Source: Erysipelotrichaceae bacterium
GTDB lineage: Bacteria; Bacillota_I; Bacilli_A; Erysipelotrichales; Erysipelotrichaceae
Length of the DNA stretch: 64,000 bases
Reading direction: 5' to 3'
Assembly: GCA_017428765.1 (NCBI GenBank)
Contig: JAFRQF010000012.1
Location: 1 to 64,000 of the forward strand
A program made the position numbers and the translations under genes. Positions 7,845 to 14,877 of the stretch are shown in pieces. A model generated the notes under the pieces. It was not told where the DNA came from. It was given only the letters and a program-made list of their open reading frames with translations, and made no database searches. How positions within the stretch are numbered: position 1 is the stretch's first letter; the number at the start of each line of letters is the position of its first letter.

Positions 7845-8103
7845 GTGTTTCAAGACTGCCGAGATATGATTGTGGAGGTATCGGCAAGCAGTCAGAAACA
7901 CTTTTTCATTTCGCGCTCAGTCACCCTTTCCTGCAGCAAGTAAACAGGATGCCGCCTGACAATTCTGATTGTTAGGGGTATTGTCTGGAAGGAGTAAATG
8001 CGATGTTGTAACATCTTTGAAATAAGGAAGCCGGCAGCCGGACGACCTTGCGCGAAATCGGAATACCTTTGTCTGGAAAGCGGATGCTTTCATTTTTCGT
8101 TTT
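7845..8103 (+). ncRNA. Candidate structured RNA of unknown class
   Basis: Read on the plus strand: GTGTTTC..GACTGCCGA pairs with TCGGC..GCAGTC.GAAACAC and is followed by TTTTT. Then ATTTCGCGC (7908) pairs with GCGCGAAAT (8050), closing a domain that contains further hairpins. Finally GAAAGC-GGAT-GCTTTC is followed by ATTTTTCG, a terminator-like end at about 8103. I could not match it to RNase P, SRP, tmRNA, 6S or a known riboswitch by eye, and no clear promoter was found. Strand is a guess based on the two T tracts. Confidence 0.3.
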
Positions 8104-8136
8104 TGCCGCCTTAAAAAACGGTGCCCGTAAAGATGG

Positions 8137-8160
8137 CAAAACCTCTTATCAAAAAGAGGT
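8137..8160 (-). terminator. Terminator of the small gene at 8186-8440
   Basis: On the minus strand ACCTCTT and AAGAGGT form a 7-bp stem (8141-8147/8154-8160), followed by TTTT. Confidence 0.65.
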
Positions 8161-8185
8161 CTGTTCTTTTACTGCTTTTTACCGT

Positions 8186-8440
8186 CTATTTGCCGGATAT
8201 CACTTCGATCTGCGGTTCGACGGTCTTCTTTCTTCTGGTCCTTTTTACGGACTCTCTGTACTTCTCGATCGCATCCTTTACTTCAGGTTTCATCTCCAGA
8301 AGCTGGTCATACTTTTTGATCGGAAGATCGACGATGCCAGCATAGCGGAACGAAACAGACAGCCTGTCACGTGTGATGCCCGTGATGACGCCGGGGGAAC
8401 CGGTGGCGCGGCTGCGGATAAACTTGCCGATTGGGCTCAT
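8186..8440 (-). CDS. Small hypothetical protein, SH3/KOW-like beta fold suspected
   Basis: 84 residues with a good RBS (GCGAGGAAC) and a terminator behind it, so probably a real, single-gene transcript. The centre 'SPGVITGITRDRLSVSFRYAGIVDLPI' alternates hydrophobic and polar residues and resembles small SH3-like barrels with a G-V-I-x-G start. The C-terminal third is a highly basic helix (EKYRESVKRTRRKK). Function unknown; binding to nucleic acid is only suggested by charge. Confidence 0.55.
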   Translation of the reverse strand: MSPIGKFIRSRATGSPGVITGITRDRLSVSFRYAGIVDLPIKKYDQLLEMKPEVKDAIEKYRESVKRTRRKKTVEPQIEVISGK

Positions 8441-8475
8441 AGTTCCTCGCTTTCTTTGGAGTTAAACTAAATTTT

Positions 8476-8493
8476 GTATACCGGAGGGTATAC
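8476..8493. repeat. Perfect inverted repeat upstream of the small gene
   Basis: GTATACC-GGAG-GGTATAC: 7-bp arms with a 4-base centre, about 36 bases ahead of the start codon of the small gene. The position fits an operator or a leader hairpin for that gene. Confidence 0.45.
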
Positions 8494-8609
8494 TGATCTT
8501 TCTGGCCCGTACGAGTCAGAATATTTACTGTGCAGAATTATTATGTTGCTCAAAGCCTAGTCGGCCATAATTCTAAGTACATTTTACTGAAACTTTGCAA
8601 CAAATCCGC

Positions 8610-8676
8610 AATTGTAAAGCCTTTGTAAAGTTACAAAAAGTTCGTATTTGTACTTTTTTGATACGATTTTACAATT
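8610..8676. repeat. Nested TTTGTA/TACAAA inverted repeats in an AT-rich intergenic region
   Basis: AATTGTAAA (8610-8618) is the inverse of TTTACAATT (8668-8676). Between them lie the palindrome TTTGTAA-AG-TTACAAA... at 8622-8637 and CGTAT/ATACG (8643-8665). Two direct copies of CGTACAAAA follow (about 8692 and 8717). The stretch separates the large surface-protein gene from the small gene, both minus strand. Nothing coding was seen in 8441-8778. Confidence 0.45.
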
Positions 8677-8711
8677 CCGGACCGTACAAAATATCTTTTC
8701 CCATATCGTAC

Positions 8712-8776
8712 AAAAAAAGAAACTGTCAGGACCTCTTGGATCGATCTTCATCGATCCGGGGAGTGACAGCTTCTTT
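8712..8776 (-). terminator. Long hairpin terminator of the surface-protein gene
   Basis: On the minus strand AAGAAGCTGTCA pairs with TGACAGTTTCTT around an inner GGATCGA/TCGATCC stem, then seven T. Confidence 0.8.
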
Positions 8777-8778
8777 GT

Positions 8779-11700
8779 TTATTCTTCTTCAGATTCTCTT
8801 TCTCTTCTCAGGACGACAAACAGGATGAACAGAAGAAGGAGGAAGATAAGGATCGCAGGGATCAGGATGTACCACAGTAACGGGATGCCATGACCTTTCG
8901 CGGGTTCTTCGATCTCCGGTTCCGGCACTTCTTCCGGCACTTGGACTTCCGGTTCCTGCGGTTTTGGTTTTTCTTCCTTTTCCGGTCTTTCTTCTCTTTT
9001 CGATACCGGGCCATTATCGGTCACATACGTCACAGGAACTTTGTATTCGCCTTGTATCGGTTCATGATCGTAGACAGGTTCTTCGACCGCCGGTTCAGGC
9101 TGTGGTGCATGCGCCGGTGAATTTCTGTTATACAGATCTGAGAAGTCCTGTATGTAGATCTCTTCAATCGAAGAGAAGCTGACCTTTCTTGTCGAATCGA
9201 CATCTTCGATCTTTTCATCGTTGACCAGCAGATATGCCGCAAGGTCGGTGTGTCCGTTCTGACGCCAGAGGCCCTTGAGATCGATATAGGATCCGCTCTT
9301 GTGATGGCCTGCAGGGATATCCATGTGATATTCATATACGAGCTCATTCGTATTTGCGTCATATATATAGGTATGTAAGGTCTTGTCTGCGAAGCCTTCG
9401 TTTAACACCTCCCAGCTTAAGTCCTCATTCATATAGACGAGGTCATGACTGTAAAGCACACTGACGTGGCCTATTCCCAAAGTGACAGGAAGCGAAGAAT
9501 CGATGCCTTCATTGAAACCGGAAATGCCGATCTCGAAGGTCTGCGCTTCATTCGTAGCATCTGCGCTCAGATGTACGGATGCGTGGACCTCGGTCTCTTC
9601 CCCCGGTCTGAGTGAGACGGGCAGTGTCGTAAGATACTCGCCGCCGTTATACAGCGTGACTTCCTCGACCGGATATAATCCGTTGTTGCGGATCTTCAGT
9701 GTGAATGGGATATCGTTTCCTTTCCTTGCGGAATCTTCGTCATCGAAGCTGCCGGAAAGGATCTGCATGCGATGGTTGGCTTTTCTTGCCTTGACGTAAA
9801 GATCGGTATGCGTATCCGAGAAACGCGGATCCTCTTCGCCTAAGCTTAAAGTCTGAAGACCTTCAAAGCCCGATGAAAGCAGATTCCCTTCCAGATAGTT
9901 CGATGCGTCAAGAACTGCCGGATCGTAGTTCGCTTCATAGTTCTGTACGCTGTAGAAAAGGATCGGTTCATCCTGTTTGGTGAACATCAGTGCCGATGCG
10001 TTGACCAGGGCATTTTCCTTGATGTCGGTCAGATCGGTCTTTGCCCAGGTGTCGCCGCCGTCTCTCGAGAAGATCGCATAAAGATCTTCACTGCTGTCTT
10101 TGGAAGCAGTGCACATGATTACGACATAGGAAGATCCGCCGAAGCGTCCGTAGATCTTATAGTTGTTGGATGGGATCCTGATGTCTTCCGGTGTGATCCT
10201 TTGAACGTTCTGCGATGAAAAGTCATCTATGCCATAGAGACTTCCGCCTTCCATCCAGGTCAGGATGTGACCCTCACCGTAATCAAGGAACTTTCCGTTG
10301 TATGCGCCGCTTCTTTCAAAGATCTTGTTTTCGCCTTCGTATACGGAAAGGATCGAAGTCTTGGTGCCGTCATCACCGGTGTGGGTGGATGTGATCGCAA
10401 AAACATCGGAAGTGCTCTTGCCTGCCGCATCGAAGGAATCGATGGAGCCCGTGTAAGAGAACAACTTTCTGTTTCGATATGCGCCTTCTTCATACACTGC
10501 GGTATAGATGTCATGGGTATATCCCTCATTCAAAGACAGAGGATCGTTGACATCCGCAAGGCAATAGGCAACGGCCGGCCTTCCTTCGTAAGAATCATAG
10601 ACGACCGCTTCCGAGGCAAAGACGCCATTCTCATTGAAGGCATAATCGGTGACTCTCGTTGCGCCGGTCCAGGAATTGGAAGCCTGGTGTTTGGCGATAT
10701 AGATGTCGGTGCTTGAAGCGATCTGCGCTACGGTAGAATCCGCATTAAGTTCATTCATGGCATTCCGCCAGAGCAGATAGACTTCCCCGTCCCTGCTGCG
10801 GAAGGTGTACGGATCAAAGTCGGCAGTCCCGTCATCATCGCAAGCCCAGGCAGGATCGGAAATGAAGTTCTTGTTTTCATCAAAATAGAAGTTCATCACC
10901 CTTGAGCGGTTGCCGTTGGCTCTTGACGGATCGCTGCCCAAAAATACGGCATTGCTCGTATATAAGTTGGCGGAAGAAGTATCGACGACCTGCAGCAGGT
11001 TATCTGCATAGATGCCTTCTGCGATCATATGTTCAAAGTCCGGATCGCTCTCGTAGCCGCTCAAAAGTTCCGGCGCACTTTCGCTGGTGTACCAGCTGCC
11101 GATGCTGTCGGGCTCATCGATGTTTCCTTTCACGGAGGCATAGTTGGACTCTAACAGCATCCTCTGCAGATCGGCGGACCCGTCAAGGTTCAATACGCCG
11201 TTGTTGGTCTTACGCACGAAGTCGTGGCTTCCGGATACCAGCGCAAAGGAGAACAGCGTCCTGGAAAAGAGTTTGACTTTGAAGCCGCATTCGCCGGCAA
11301 GGACCAGAGAATCCAGTTCTGTGCTCGGATAGAAGATCGTATAGCCGGCGATCGATCCGGCACCATAGATGCCGAAGCTCATCAGAGAACTGATGCCTAC
11401 GCCGCCGAAGAGTTCAAGACCCAGTTTGACACCGATGCCGAAGCGGTCCACGATGAAGTCATACTTGCTTTTTTCTTCGTTGTATTTCAGATCGAACTGC
11501 AGTACGCCATTGGCTCCGCCGGTCGCCGTGACATCAAAGGTCAGTATCGCATACTGTCCCGACGCCATGAAACCGGAGCCGATGAAAACGTTCAGTTCGC
11601 CCTTTAACGGTTCGTTGGTATAGGAATTGCCCTGTACCCAGCCGGCTGCGTCAAAGACGAAGCCCATGTTCTTGCCGGTGACCGCACTTCTTTTCGCACT

Positions 11701-12375
11701 GTCACCATAGAAAGCTTTCTCCAGATCGGAATGGGTAGCGCCAGTCCCGATCTTTCCTTTTGCCGCCTCCGCCCAGAAAGACGTATTGCTGGAATTCAGA
11801 CCGATACCCAGGACGAAACGTCCGTCGGTATATGCCTTGGCACTGATCGGCAGAAAATACGGTGGCAGGTTGAAGTTCATGCCCGGAAGAAGTTCATCCA
11901 TCTTCACCTGGATGGCAGAATCATATTGTGAAGTGATCTGTTCCGGGAAACTTTGCGAGAGTTTTCCTTTTTTAAGACGTATGGTCAAAAGACGGTAAAG
12001 GACATCATCTCCTGCTGCATTGAAGACGCCCAGATACAAAGGGATACCGCCTTTCAACAATGCCGTATTGACGGTAAAGCTCTGCGACGGAGAAGTCAGC
12101 ACATCGTATCTTTGTTTCGTGGAATCATCATACTGCACAAGCTGATAGGTATAATTGCCTTTTTCCGTAATGCTCACATCAAAATGGAGATCCGTCATCA
12201 CATCCGCATCGAGTTCCACGACCTCAAACAGTACGTTCTTCTTCTCCTGATCACCTACGGTGAGGTAGACAGAAGCAACGTTCAGCGAAAGGCTGTCCTC
12301 CGCCAGGATCGTATTCGTGCTTATAAGGCTCAGACACATAAGGATGAGCAGCAGCTTGTGCAGGAAATTATTCAT
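8779..12375 (-). CDS. Large surface protein with signal peptide and C-terminal membrane anchor
   Basis: 1198 residues. An N-terminal signal peptide (about 1-25, HKLLLILMCLSLIS core) is followed by a very long beta-rich extracellular region. A Pro/Glu/Lys-rich spacer lies at about 1105-1155, then one membrane helix (LLWYILIPAILIFLLLLFIL) and a charged tail RRERESEEE. Within the middle, 'FSRDGGDTW' is an Asp-box (BNR) motif and several 'S.DIYIAKH..' type strands suggest a beta-propeller. A segment near 920-1010 ('IPFTLKIRNNGLYPVEEVTLYNGGE') resembles CARDB/Ig-like adhesive domains. No LPXTG is present, so it is anchored by the helix. RBS CGGAGAAC. Catalysis (sialidase) is not supported; an adhesin or binding role is an inference. 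Confidence 0.8.
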   Translation of the reverse strand: MNNFLHKLLLILMCLSLISTNTILAEDSLSLNVASVYLTVGDQEKKNVLFEVVELDADVMTDLHFDVSITEKGNYTYQLVQYDDSTKQRYDVLTSPSQSFTVNTALLKGGIPLYLGVFNAAGDDVLYRLLTIRLKKGKLSQSFPEQITSQYDSAIQVKMDELLPGMNFNLPPYFLPISAKAYTDGRFVLGIGLNSSNTSFWAEAAKGKIGTGATHSDLEKAFYGDSAKRSAVTGKNMGFVFDAAGWVQGNSYTNEPLKGELNVFIGSGFMASGQYAILTFDVTATGGANGVLQFDLKYNEEKSKYDFIVDRFGIGVKLGLELFGGVGISSLMSFGIYGAGSIAGYTIFYPSTELDSLVLAGECGFKVKLFSRTLFSFALVSGSHDFVRKTNNGVLNLDGSADLQRMLLESNYASVKGNIDEPDSIGSWYTSESAPELLSGYESDPDFEHMIAEGIYADNLLQVVDTSSANLYTSNAVFLGSDPSRANGNRSRVMNFYFDENKNFISDPAWACDDDGTADFDPYTFRSRDGEVYLLWRNAMNELNADSTVAQIASSTDIYIAKHQASNSWTGATRVTDYAFNENGVFASEAVVYDSYEGRPAVAYCLADVNDPLSLNEGYTHDIYTAVYEEGAYRNRKLFSYTGSIDSFDAAGKSTSDVFAITSTHTGDDGTKTSILSVYEGENKIFERSGAYNGKFLDYGEGHILTWMEGGSLYGIDDFSSQNVQRITPEDIRIPSNNYKIYGRFGGSSYVVIMCTASKDSSEDLYAIFSRDGGDTWAKTDLTDIKENALVNASALMFTKQDEPILFYSVQNYEANYDPAVLDASNYLEGNLLSSGFEGLQTLSLGEEDPRFSDTHTDLYVKARKANHRMQILSGSFDDEDSARKGNDIPFTLKIRNNGLYPVEEVTLYNGGEYLTTLPVSLRPGEETEVHASVHLSADATNEAQTFEIGISGFNEGIDSSLPVTLGIGHVSVLYSHDLVYMNEDLSWEVLNEGFADKTLHTYIYDANTNELVYEYHMDIPAGHHKSGSYIDLKGLWRQNGHTDLAAYLLVNDEKIEDVDSTRKVSFSSIEEIYIQDFSDLYNRNSPAHAPQPEPAVEEPVYDHEPIQGEYKVPVTYVTDNGPVSKREERPEKEEKPKPQEPEVQVPEEVPEPEIEEPAKGHGIPLLWYILIPAILIFLLLLFILFVVLRRERESEEE

Positions 12376-12470
12376 ATGATTGTTCTCCGATCAGAGTAAA
12401 TTGTTTTCTGCTTTTATTCTAAAACGAAATCATCAGTTTATGCGAAGACAAAATGTTCCTTTATATATGA

Positions 12471-12505
12471 AAAAGCTCAAGGAAGCAGACCTTGAACTTT
12501 TTTTC
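12471..12505. terminator. Bidirectional terminator
   Basis: AAG..CAAGG, loop, CCTTG..CTT with A5 before and T7 after, so it works in both directions. It lies below the ECF remnant and upstream of the surface-protein gene. Confidence 0.7.
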
Positions 12506-12526
12506 GTTATTTGAATGAAACGATCG

Positions 12527-12690
12527 CTATGCTTTCTTCAAAGCGGAATAGCGGTTGTTCTTGAACGTATTGACAAGGAATGGCAGTACCAGCAATTGCA
12601 ATACGATGCCCGGTACCGCATTGGTCAAAGCGCCGGCGATGAATGCCGCAAAGGTAAACGTTGAACCCGACATCCCCAGAAGGATGACCT
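12527..12690 (-). pseudogene. Remnant: C-terminal end of an ECF transporter S component
   Basis: Read on the minus strand, the frame ending in TAG at 12529-12527 gives IAQVILLGMSGSTFTFAAF followed by IAGALTNAVPGIVLQLL and VLPFLVNTFKNNRYSALKKA. The 'ALTNAVPGI-LQ--L-P' ending is typical of the last membrane helices of ECF vitamin/metal transporter substrate-binding (S) components, which normally have 160-200 residues. Only about 55 codons remain, no RBS or start is present and the frame runs directly into larC-derived sequence. I infer a deletion fused two neighbouring genes. Confidence 0.65.
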
Positions 12691-12876
12691 GGGCGATGCA
12701 ATGATCTTATCAACACCTAACTTATCGATCAGATAGGAGGCTGCCGTCACATCGGCGATCGCATCCATCGTTCCCACTTCATGGAAGTGGATATGTTCGA
12801 TATCAGAGTCATGGACCTTGGCTTCCGCCTCACCGATAAGCCGGCAGACTTCAAGAATATCGTTTCTGGCTTTTAG
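12691..12876 (-). pseudogene. Remnant of larC (nickel-pincer cofactor chelatase), N-terminal-domain fragment
   Basis: On the minus strand the frame reads RNDILEVCRLIGEAEAKVHD, then SDIEHIHFHEVGTMDAIADV, then TAASYLIDKLGVDKIIASP. The 'H-F-H-E-V-G-x-x-D-(A/S)-I-x-D' signature is characteristic of LarC (formerly DUF111), which inserts nickel into the pyridinium dithiocarboxylate cofactor of lactate racemase. Only about 60 of the usual 400 or more residues are left, with neither start nor end, and the sequence breaks into ECF-derived sequence near 12690. No other lar gene is in the window. Confidence 0.7.
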
Positions 12877-12898
12877 AAAAAGAGATCTTGCGATCTCT
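12877..12898 (-). terminator. Terminator overlapping the YheO-type regulator stop
   Basis: On the minus strand AGAGATC-GCAA-GATCTCT is followed by TTTT; the stem begins within the stop codon. Confidence 0.8.
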
Positions 12899-13574
12899 AG
12901 TTTTCTTTCAGATTCTTTTTGTGATTCCGTATGTGCATGTAGATCGTATTCTTGGAGATGCCCATCAGTTTCTCGACCTTGATGACGGAATCTTTCAATT
13001 GGAAGATGCCCTTGTCGTAGAGCCGTTCGATGATGATCTTGTTCTTATTGGAAGGAAGTATCGTCGAATCCGATAGGACGGAAAGCTTTTCTTCTTCCAA
13101 AGTCGATTCGATCAGTTCATCCGGGTTCTGCGTATAGGTCTCCGTGAAGGAATGGGAATTGAGCGCGGAATCCGGCACATAGGAGTTGATCATGTCGATG
13201 AGCGGTACGTTCATGTACATGTTGATACACAATAATCCGATGACCTTGTTTCCTTCTCCGCGTATCGCCAGAGTCGTTGATTTCAAAGGTTCGCCCTTGG
13301 CATTCCTTGAAAAGTAGACTAAGGAATCCACATGTCCCTCTTCGATCTGTTCCAGCATCTTCAAAGCCAGATCCGTGATCGGCGCACCGACTTTACGGCC
13401 GGTATGTTCGCCGTTGTAGATGCAGATGACGGAATGGTCAAAGTCTTCTAACGAGTGTAAGACCAGCTCGTAACAGGAAGAGAGATAATTTGCCAGACCA
13501 TCCAGCACTGGAATGTAGGAATGCAGGATCTGACGGTCGGTCTTTGTCAGTTTCACTTGTTTCATCAGTTTCAT
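12897..13574 (-). CDS. YheO/DauR-type transcriptional regulator (PAS-like + HTH)
   Basis: 225 residues. The N-terminal half (about 10-125) has the YheO-like PAS fold pattern with 'LHSLEDFDHSVICIYNGEHTGRKVGAPITDLAL' and 'LKSTTLAIRGEGNKVIGLLCINM'. The C-terminal part (about 170-222) 'IIERLYDKGIFQLKDSVIKVEKLMGISKNTIYMHIR' is the matching HTH. Relatives control D-amino-acid and related nitrogen catabolic genes, so regulation of the ridA/PTS/aminotransferase operon is likely. It is the last gene of that operon, 24 bases after the aminotransferase. No good RBS precedes either of the two candidate ATGs. Confidence 0.85.
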   Translation of the reverse strand: MKLMKQVKLTKTDRQILHSYIPVLDGLANYLSSCYELVLHSLEDFDHSVICIYNGEHTGRKVGAPITDLALKMLEQIEEGHVDSLVYFSRNAKGEPLKSTTLAIRGEGNKVIGLLCINMYMNVPLIDMINSYVPDSALNSHSFTETYTQNPDELIESTLEEEKLSVLSDSTILPSNKNKIIIERLYDKGIFQLKDSVIKVEKLMGISKNTIYMHIRNHKKNLKEN

Positions 13575-13598
13575 TATCTAATGAATGACTGAAAAAAA

Positions 13599-14810
13599 TC
13601 AATGTGAATATGGGTATTTTTTCAGTGCAGATGCAATCCTGTTCAGTGCATCGACGACACGCTGATCGTCTTTGTAGACGCCGAGGATGATGCGCAGGTG
13701 GCCTGCGCCGCCCGGACCGTAGTTGACGCCGTCATTGACCGAGACCTTGGCCTCTTTGACAAGATAGGAGACGATGTCGGAAGAACTTCCAAGTTTCGAG
13801 ACGTCGACCCAGCACATGAAACCGGATTCCGGAAGTGCCACATGCACGCCCGGTACGGCGTTGAGGATCTCGTAAGCCTGATGTCTTCTGTATTCATAGG
13901 CATTTTCAAATGTCTTCATGAACTCCGGATGTTTCAGTGCTTCCATCACGGCGATCTGGGCAGCCGTGGAAGTGGCACCGATGACGCCGACCGCGTTGGC
14001 ATACATCGCATCCATGATCTGATCGTGGGCGACGATATAGCCTACACGAAGTCCCGATAAGCCCATGCCTTTGGAGAAGGAGAAGACCGTTACCGTTCTT
14101 TCAAACATGCCATCCATGGCAGCCGGTGTGATCATCTCGTTTTCATATGTGAAATCTTCGAACGCCTGATCGACGACTAAGATAAGATCATTTTCAACGA
14201 TGAAATCGCGAAGTCCTTGTAACGACTTCCTGTTATAGACGATCGTCGTCGGATTGTTCGGATGCGTCAGAAGGACGAGCTTGGTCTTATCGGTCAGTTT
14301 TTCTTTCATCTGCTCGATGTCGAGCTGATATCCGTCTTCCTCATGCAGGCAGATCTCGACGATCTTTCCGCCCATCGTTTCGATATCGAGATAATTGTTC
14401 GGATAGGAAGGAGACGGGATCATCACCTCATCGCCATCCGCAACGAACGGAACCAGTGCGAAATAGAGACCGGAATCGGAACCCGGAGTGATCAGGATGT
14501 TTCTTTGCGCATCGACTTTTAAGCCGTTCTGTTTTTCCAGCTTTTCAGCGATCAGTTCCTTGAGCTGCGGGTTGCCGATCGGTGCGGTATAGTGTGGAGC
14601 GGAGTCGCTGCGTATCGCTTTGACCAGAGCTTCCTCCACAAAATCCGGCATCGAACGATCCGGCATGAACGGATCGGCCCAGCCCATCAGGGCAATGCCC
14701 TGTTTTTCCATTTCCTGGTAGGAAGCGCCGACATCGGCCTTTTCCACCTGCGCAAACAGACCGCCCTGCGCTTTGGCAAACGACGGGATCATTTTTTCTC
14801 TGATGTTCAT
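13599..14810 (-). CDS. PLP-dependent aminotransferase, class I/II fold type I
   Basis: 403 residues, the usual length. Visible are the N-terminal ring 'APIGNPQLKELIAEKL', 'ITPGSDSGLY' cofactor-phosphate region, 'THPNNPTT', the aspartate in 'VVDQAFEDF' that contacts the pyridine nitrogen, the Schiff-base lysine K247 in SFSKGMGLSGLRVGY, and a C-terminal R in 'HLRIILG' that would bind the substrate carboxylate. It transfers an amino group between an amino acid and a 2-oxo acid, but the specific substrate cannot be read. RBS GGAGG. Its position between a PTS permease and a YheO-type regulator, with ridA first in the operon, suggests that the imported compound contains an amino acid or amino sugar. 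Confidence 0.85.
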   Translation of the reverse strand: MNIREKMIPSFAKAQGGLFAQVEKADVGASYQEMEKQGIALMGWADPFMPDRSMPDFVEEALVKAIRSDSAPHYTAPIGNPQLKELIAEKLEKQNGLKVDAQRNILITPGSDSGLYFALVPFVADGDEVMIPSPSYPNNYLDIETMGGKIVEICLHEEDGYQLDIEQMKEKLTDKTKLVLLTHPNNPTTIVYNRKSLQGLRDFIVENDLILVVDQAFEDFTYENEMITPAAMDGMFERTVTVFSFSKGMGLSGLRVGYIVAHDQIMDAMYANAVGVIGATSTAAQIAVMEALKHPEFMKTFENAYEYRRHQAYEILNAVPGVHVALPESGFMCWVDVSKLGSSSDIVSYLVKEAKVSVNDGVNYGPGGAGHLRIILGVYKDDQRVVDALNRIASALKKYPYSH

Positions 14811-14829
14811 AATATCCTCCAGATAGGTA

Positions 14830-14857
14830 AGAAGCGGGAACCATGGGCTCCCGCTTT
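14830..14857 (-). terminator. Hairpin between PTS and aminotransferase genes (attenuating?)
   Basis: AAGCGGGA (14832-14839) pairs with TCCCGCTT (14849-14856). On the coding strand only a short T-poor tract follows, so partial termination or mRNA processing is more likely than a full stop. Confidence 0.5.
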
Positions 14858-14877
14858 TACTTTAATCGATATTCAGA

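Larger units (their letters stand above)
7718..8185. other. 468-base region without a convincing gene; structured
   Basis: No intact gene with an RBS is seen. It contains a long hairpin followed by T5 (7845-7906), a 9-bp perfect inverted repeat enclosing about 130 bases (7908-7916 with 8050-8058), an internal CCTGACAA/TTGTTAGG hairpin (7955-7976), a GAAAGC/GCTTTC hairpin followed by a T-rich tract (8076-8103), and the terminator of the small gene at 8186. On the minus strand one short frame near 7898-7800 reads a basic peptide ending KAKSLLKS, which could be a gene remnant instead. Confidence 0.5.

Noticed and set aside
7790-8060. RNase P, SRP RNA, tmRNA or 6S RNA in the structured gap
   Set aside because: None of the conserved family motifs (for example the P4 GAGGAAAGTCC of RNase P or the SRP apical GGAAG loop context) is present.
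12507-12716. 69-residue minus-strand frame over the ECF remnant
   Set aside because: It is not in the ECF reading frame and shows no protein features; the real signal is the pseudogene in the neighbouring frame.
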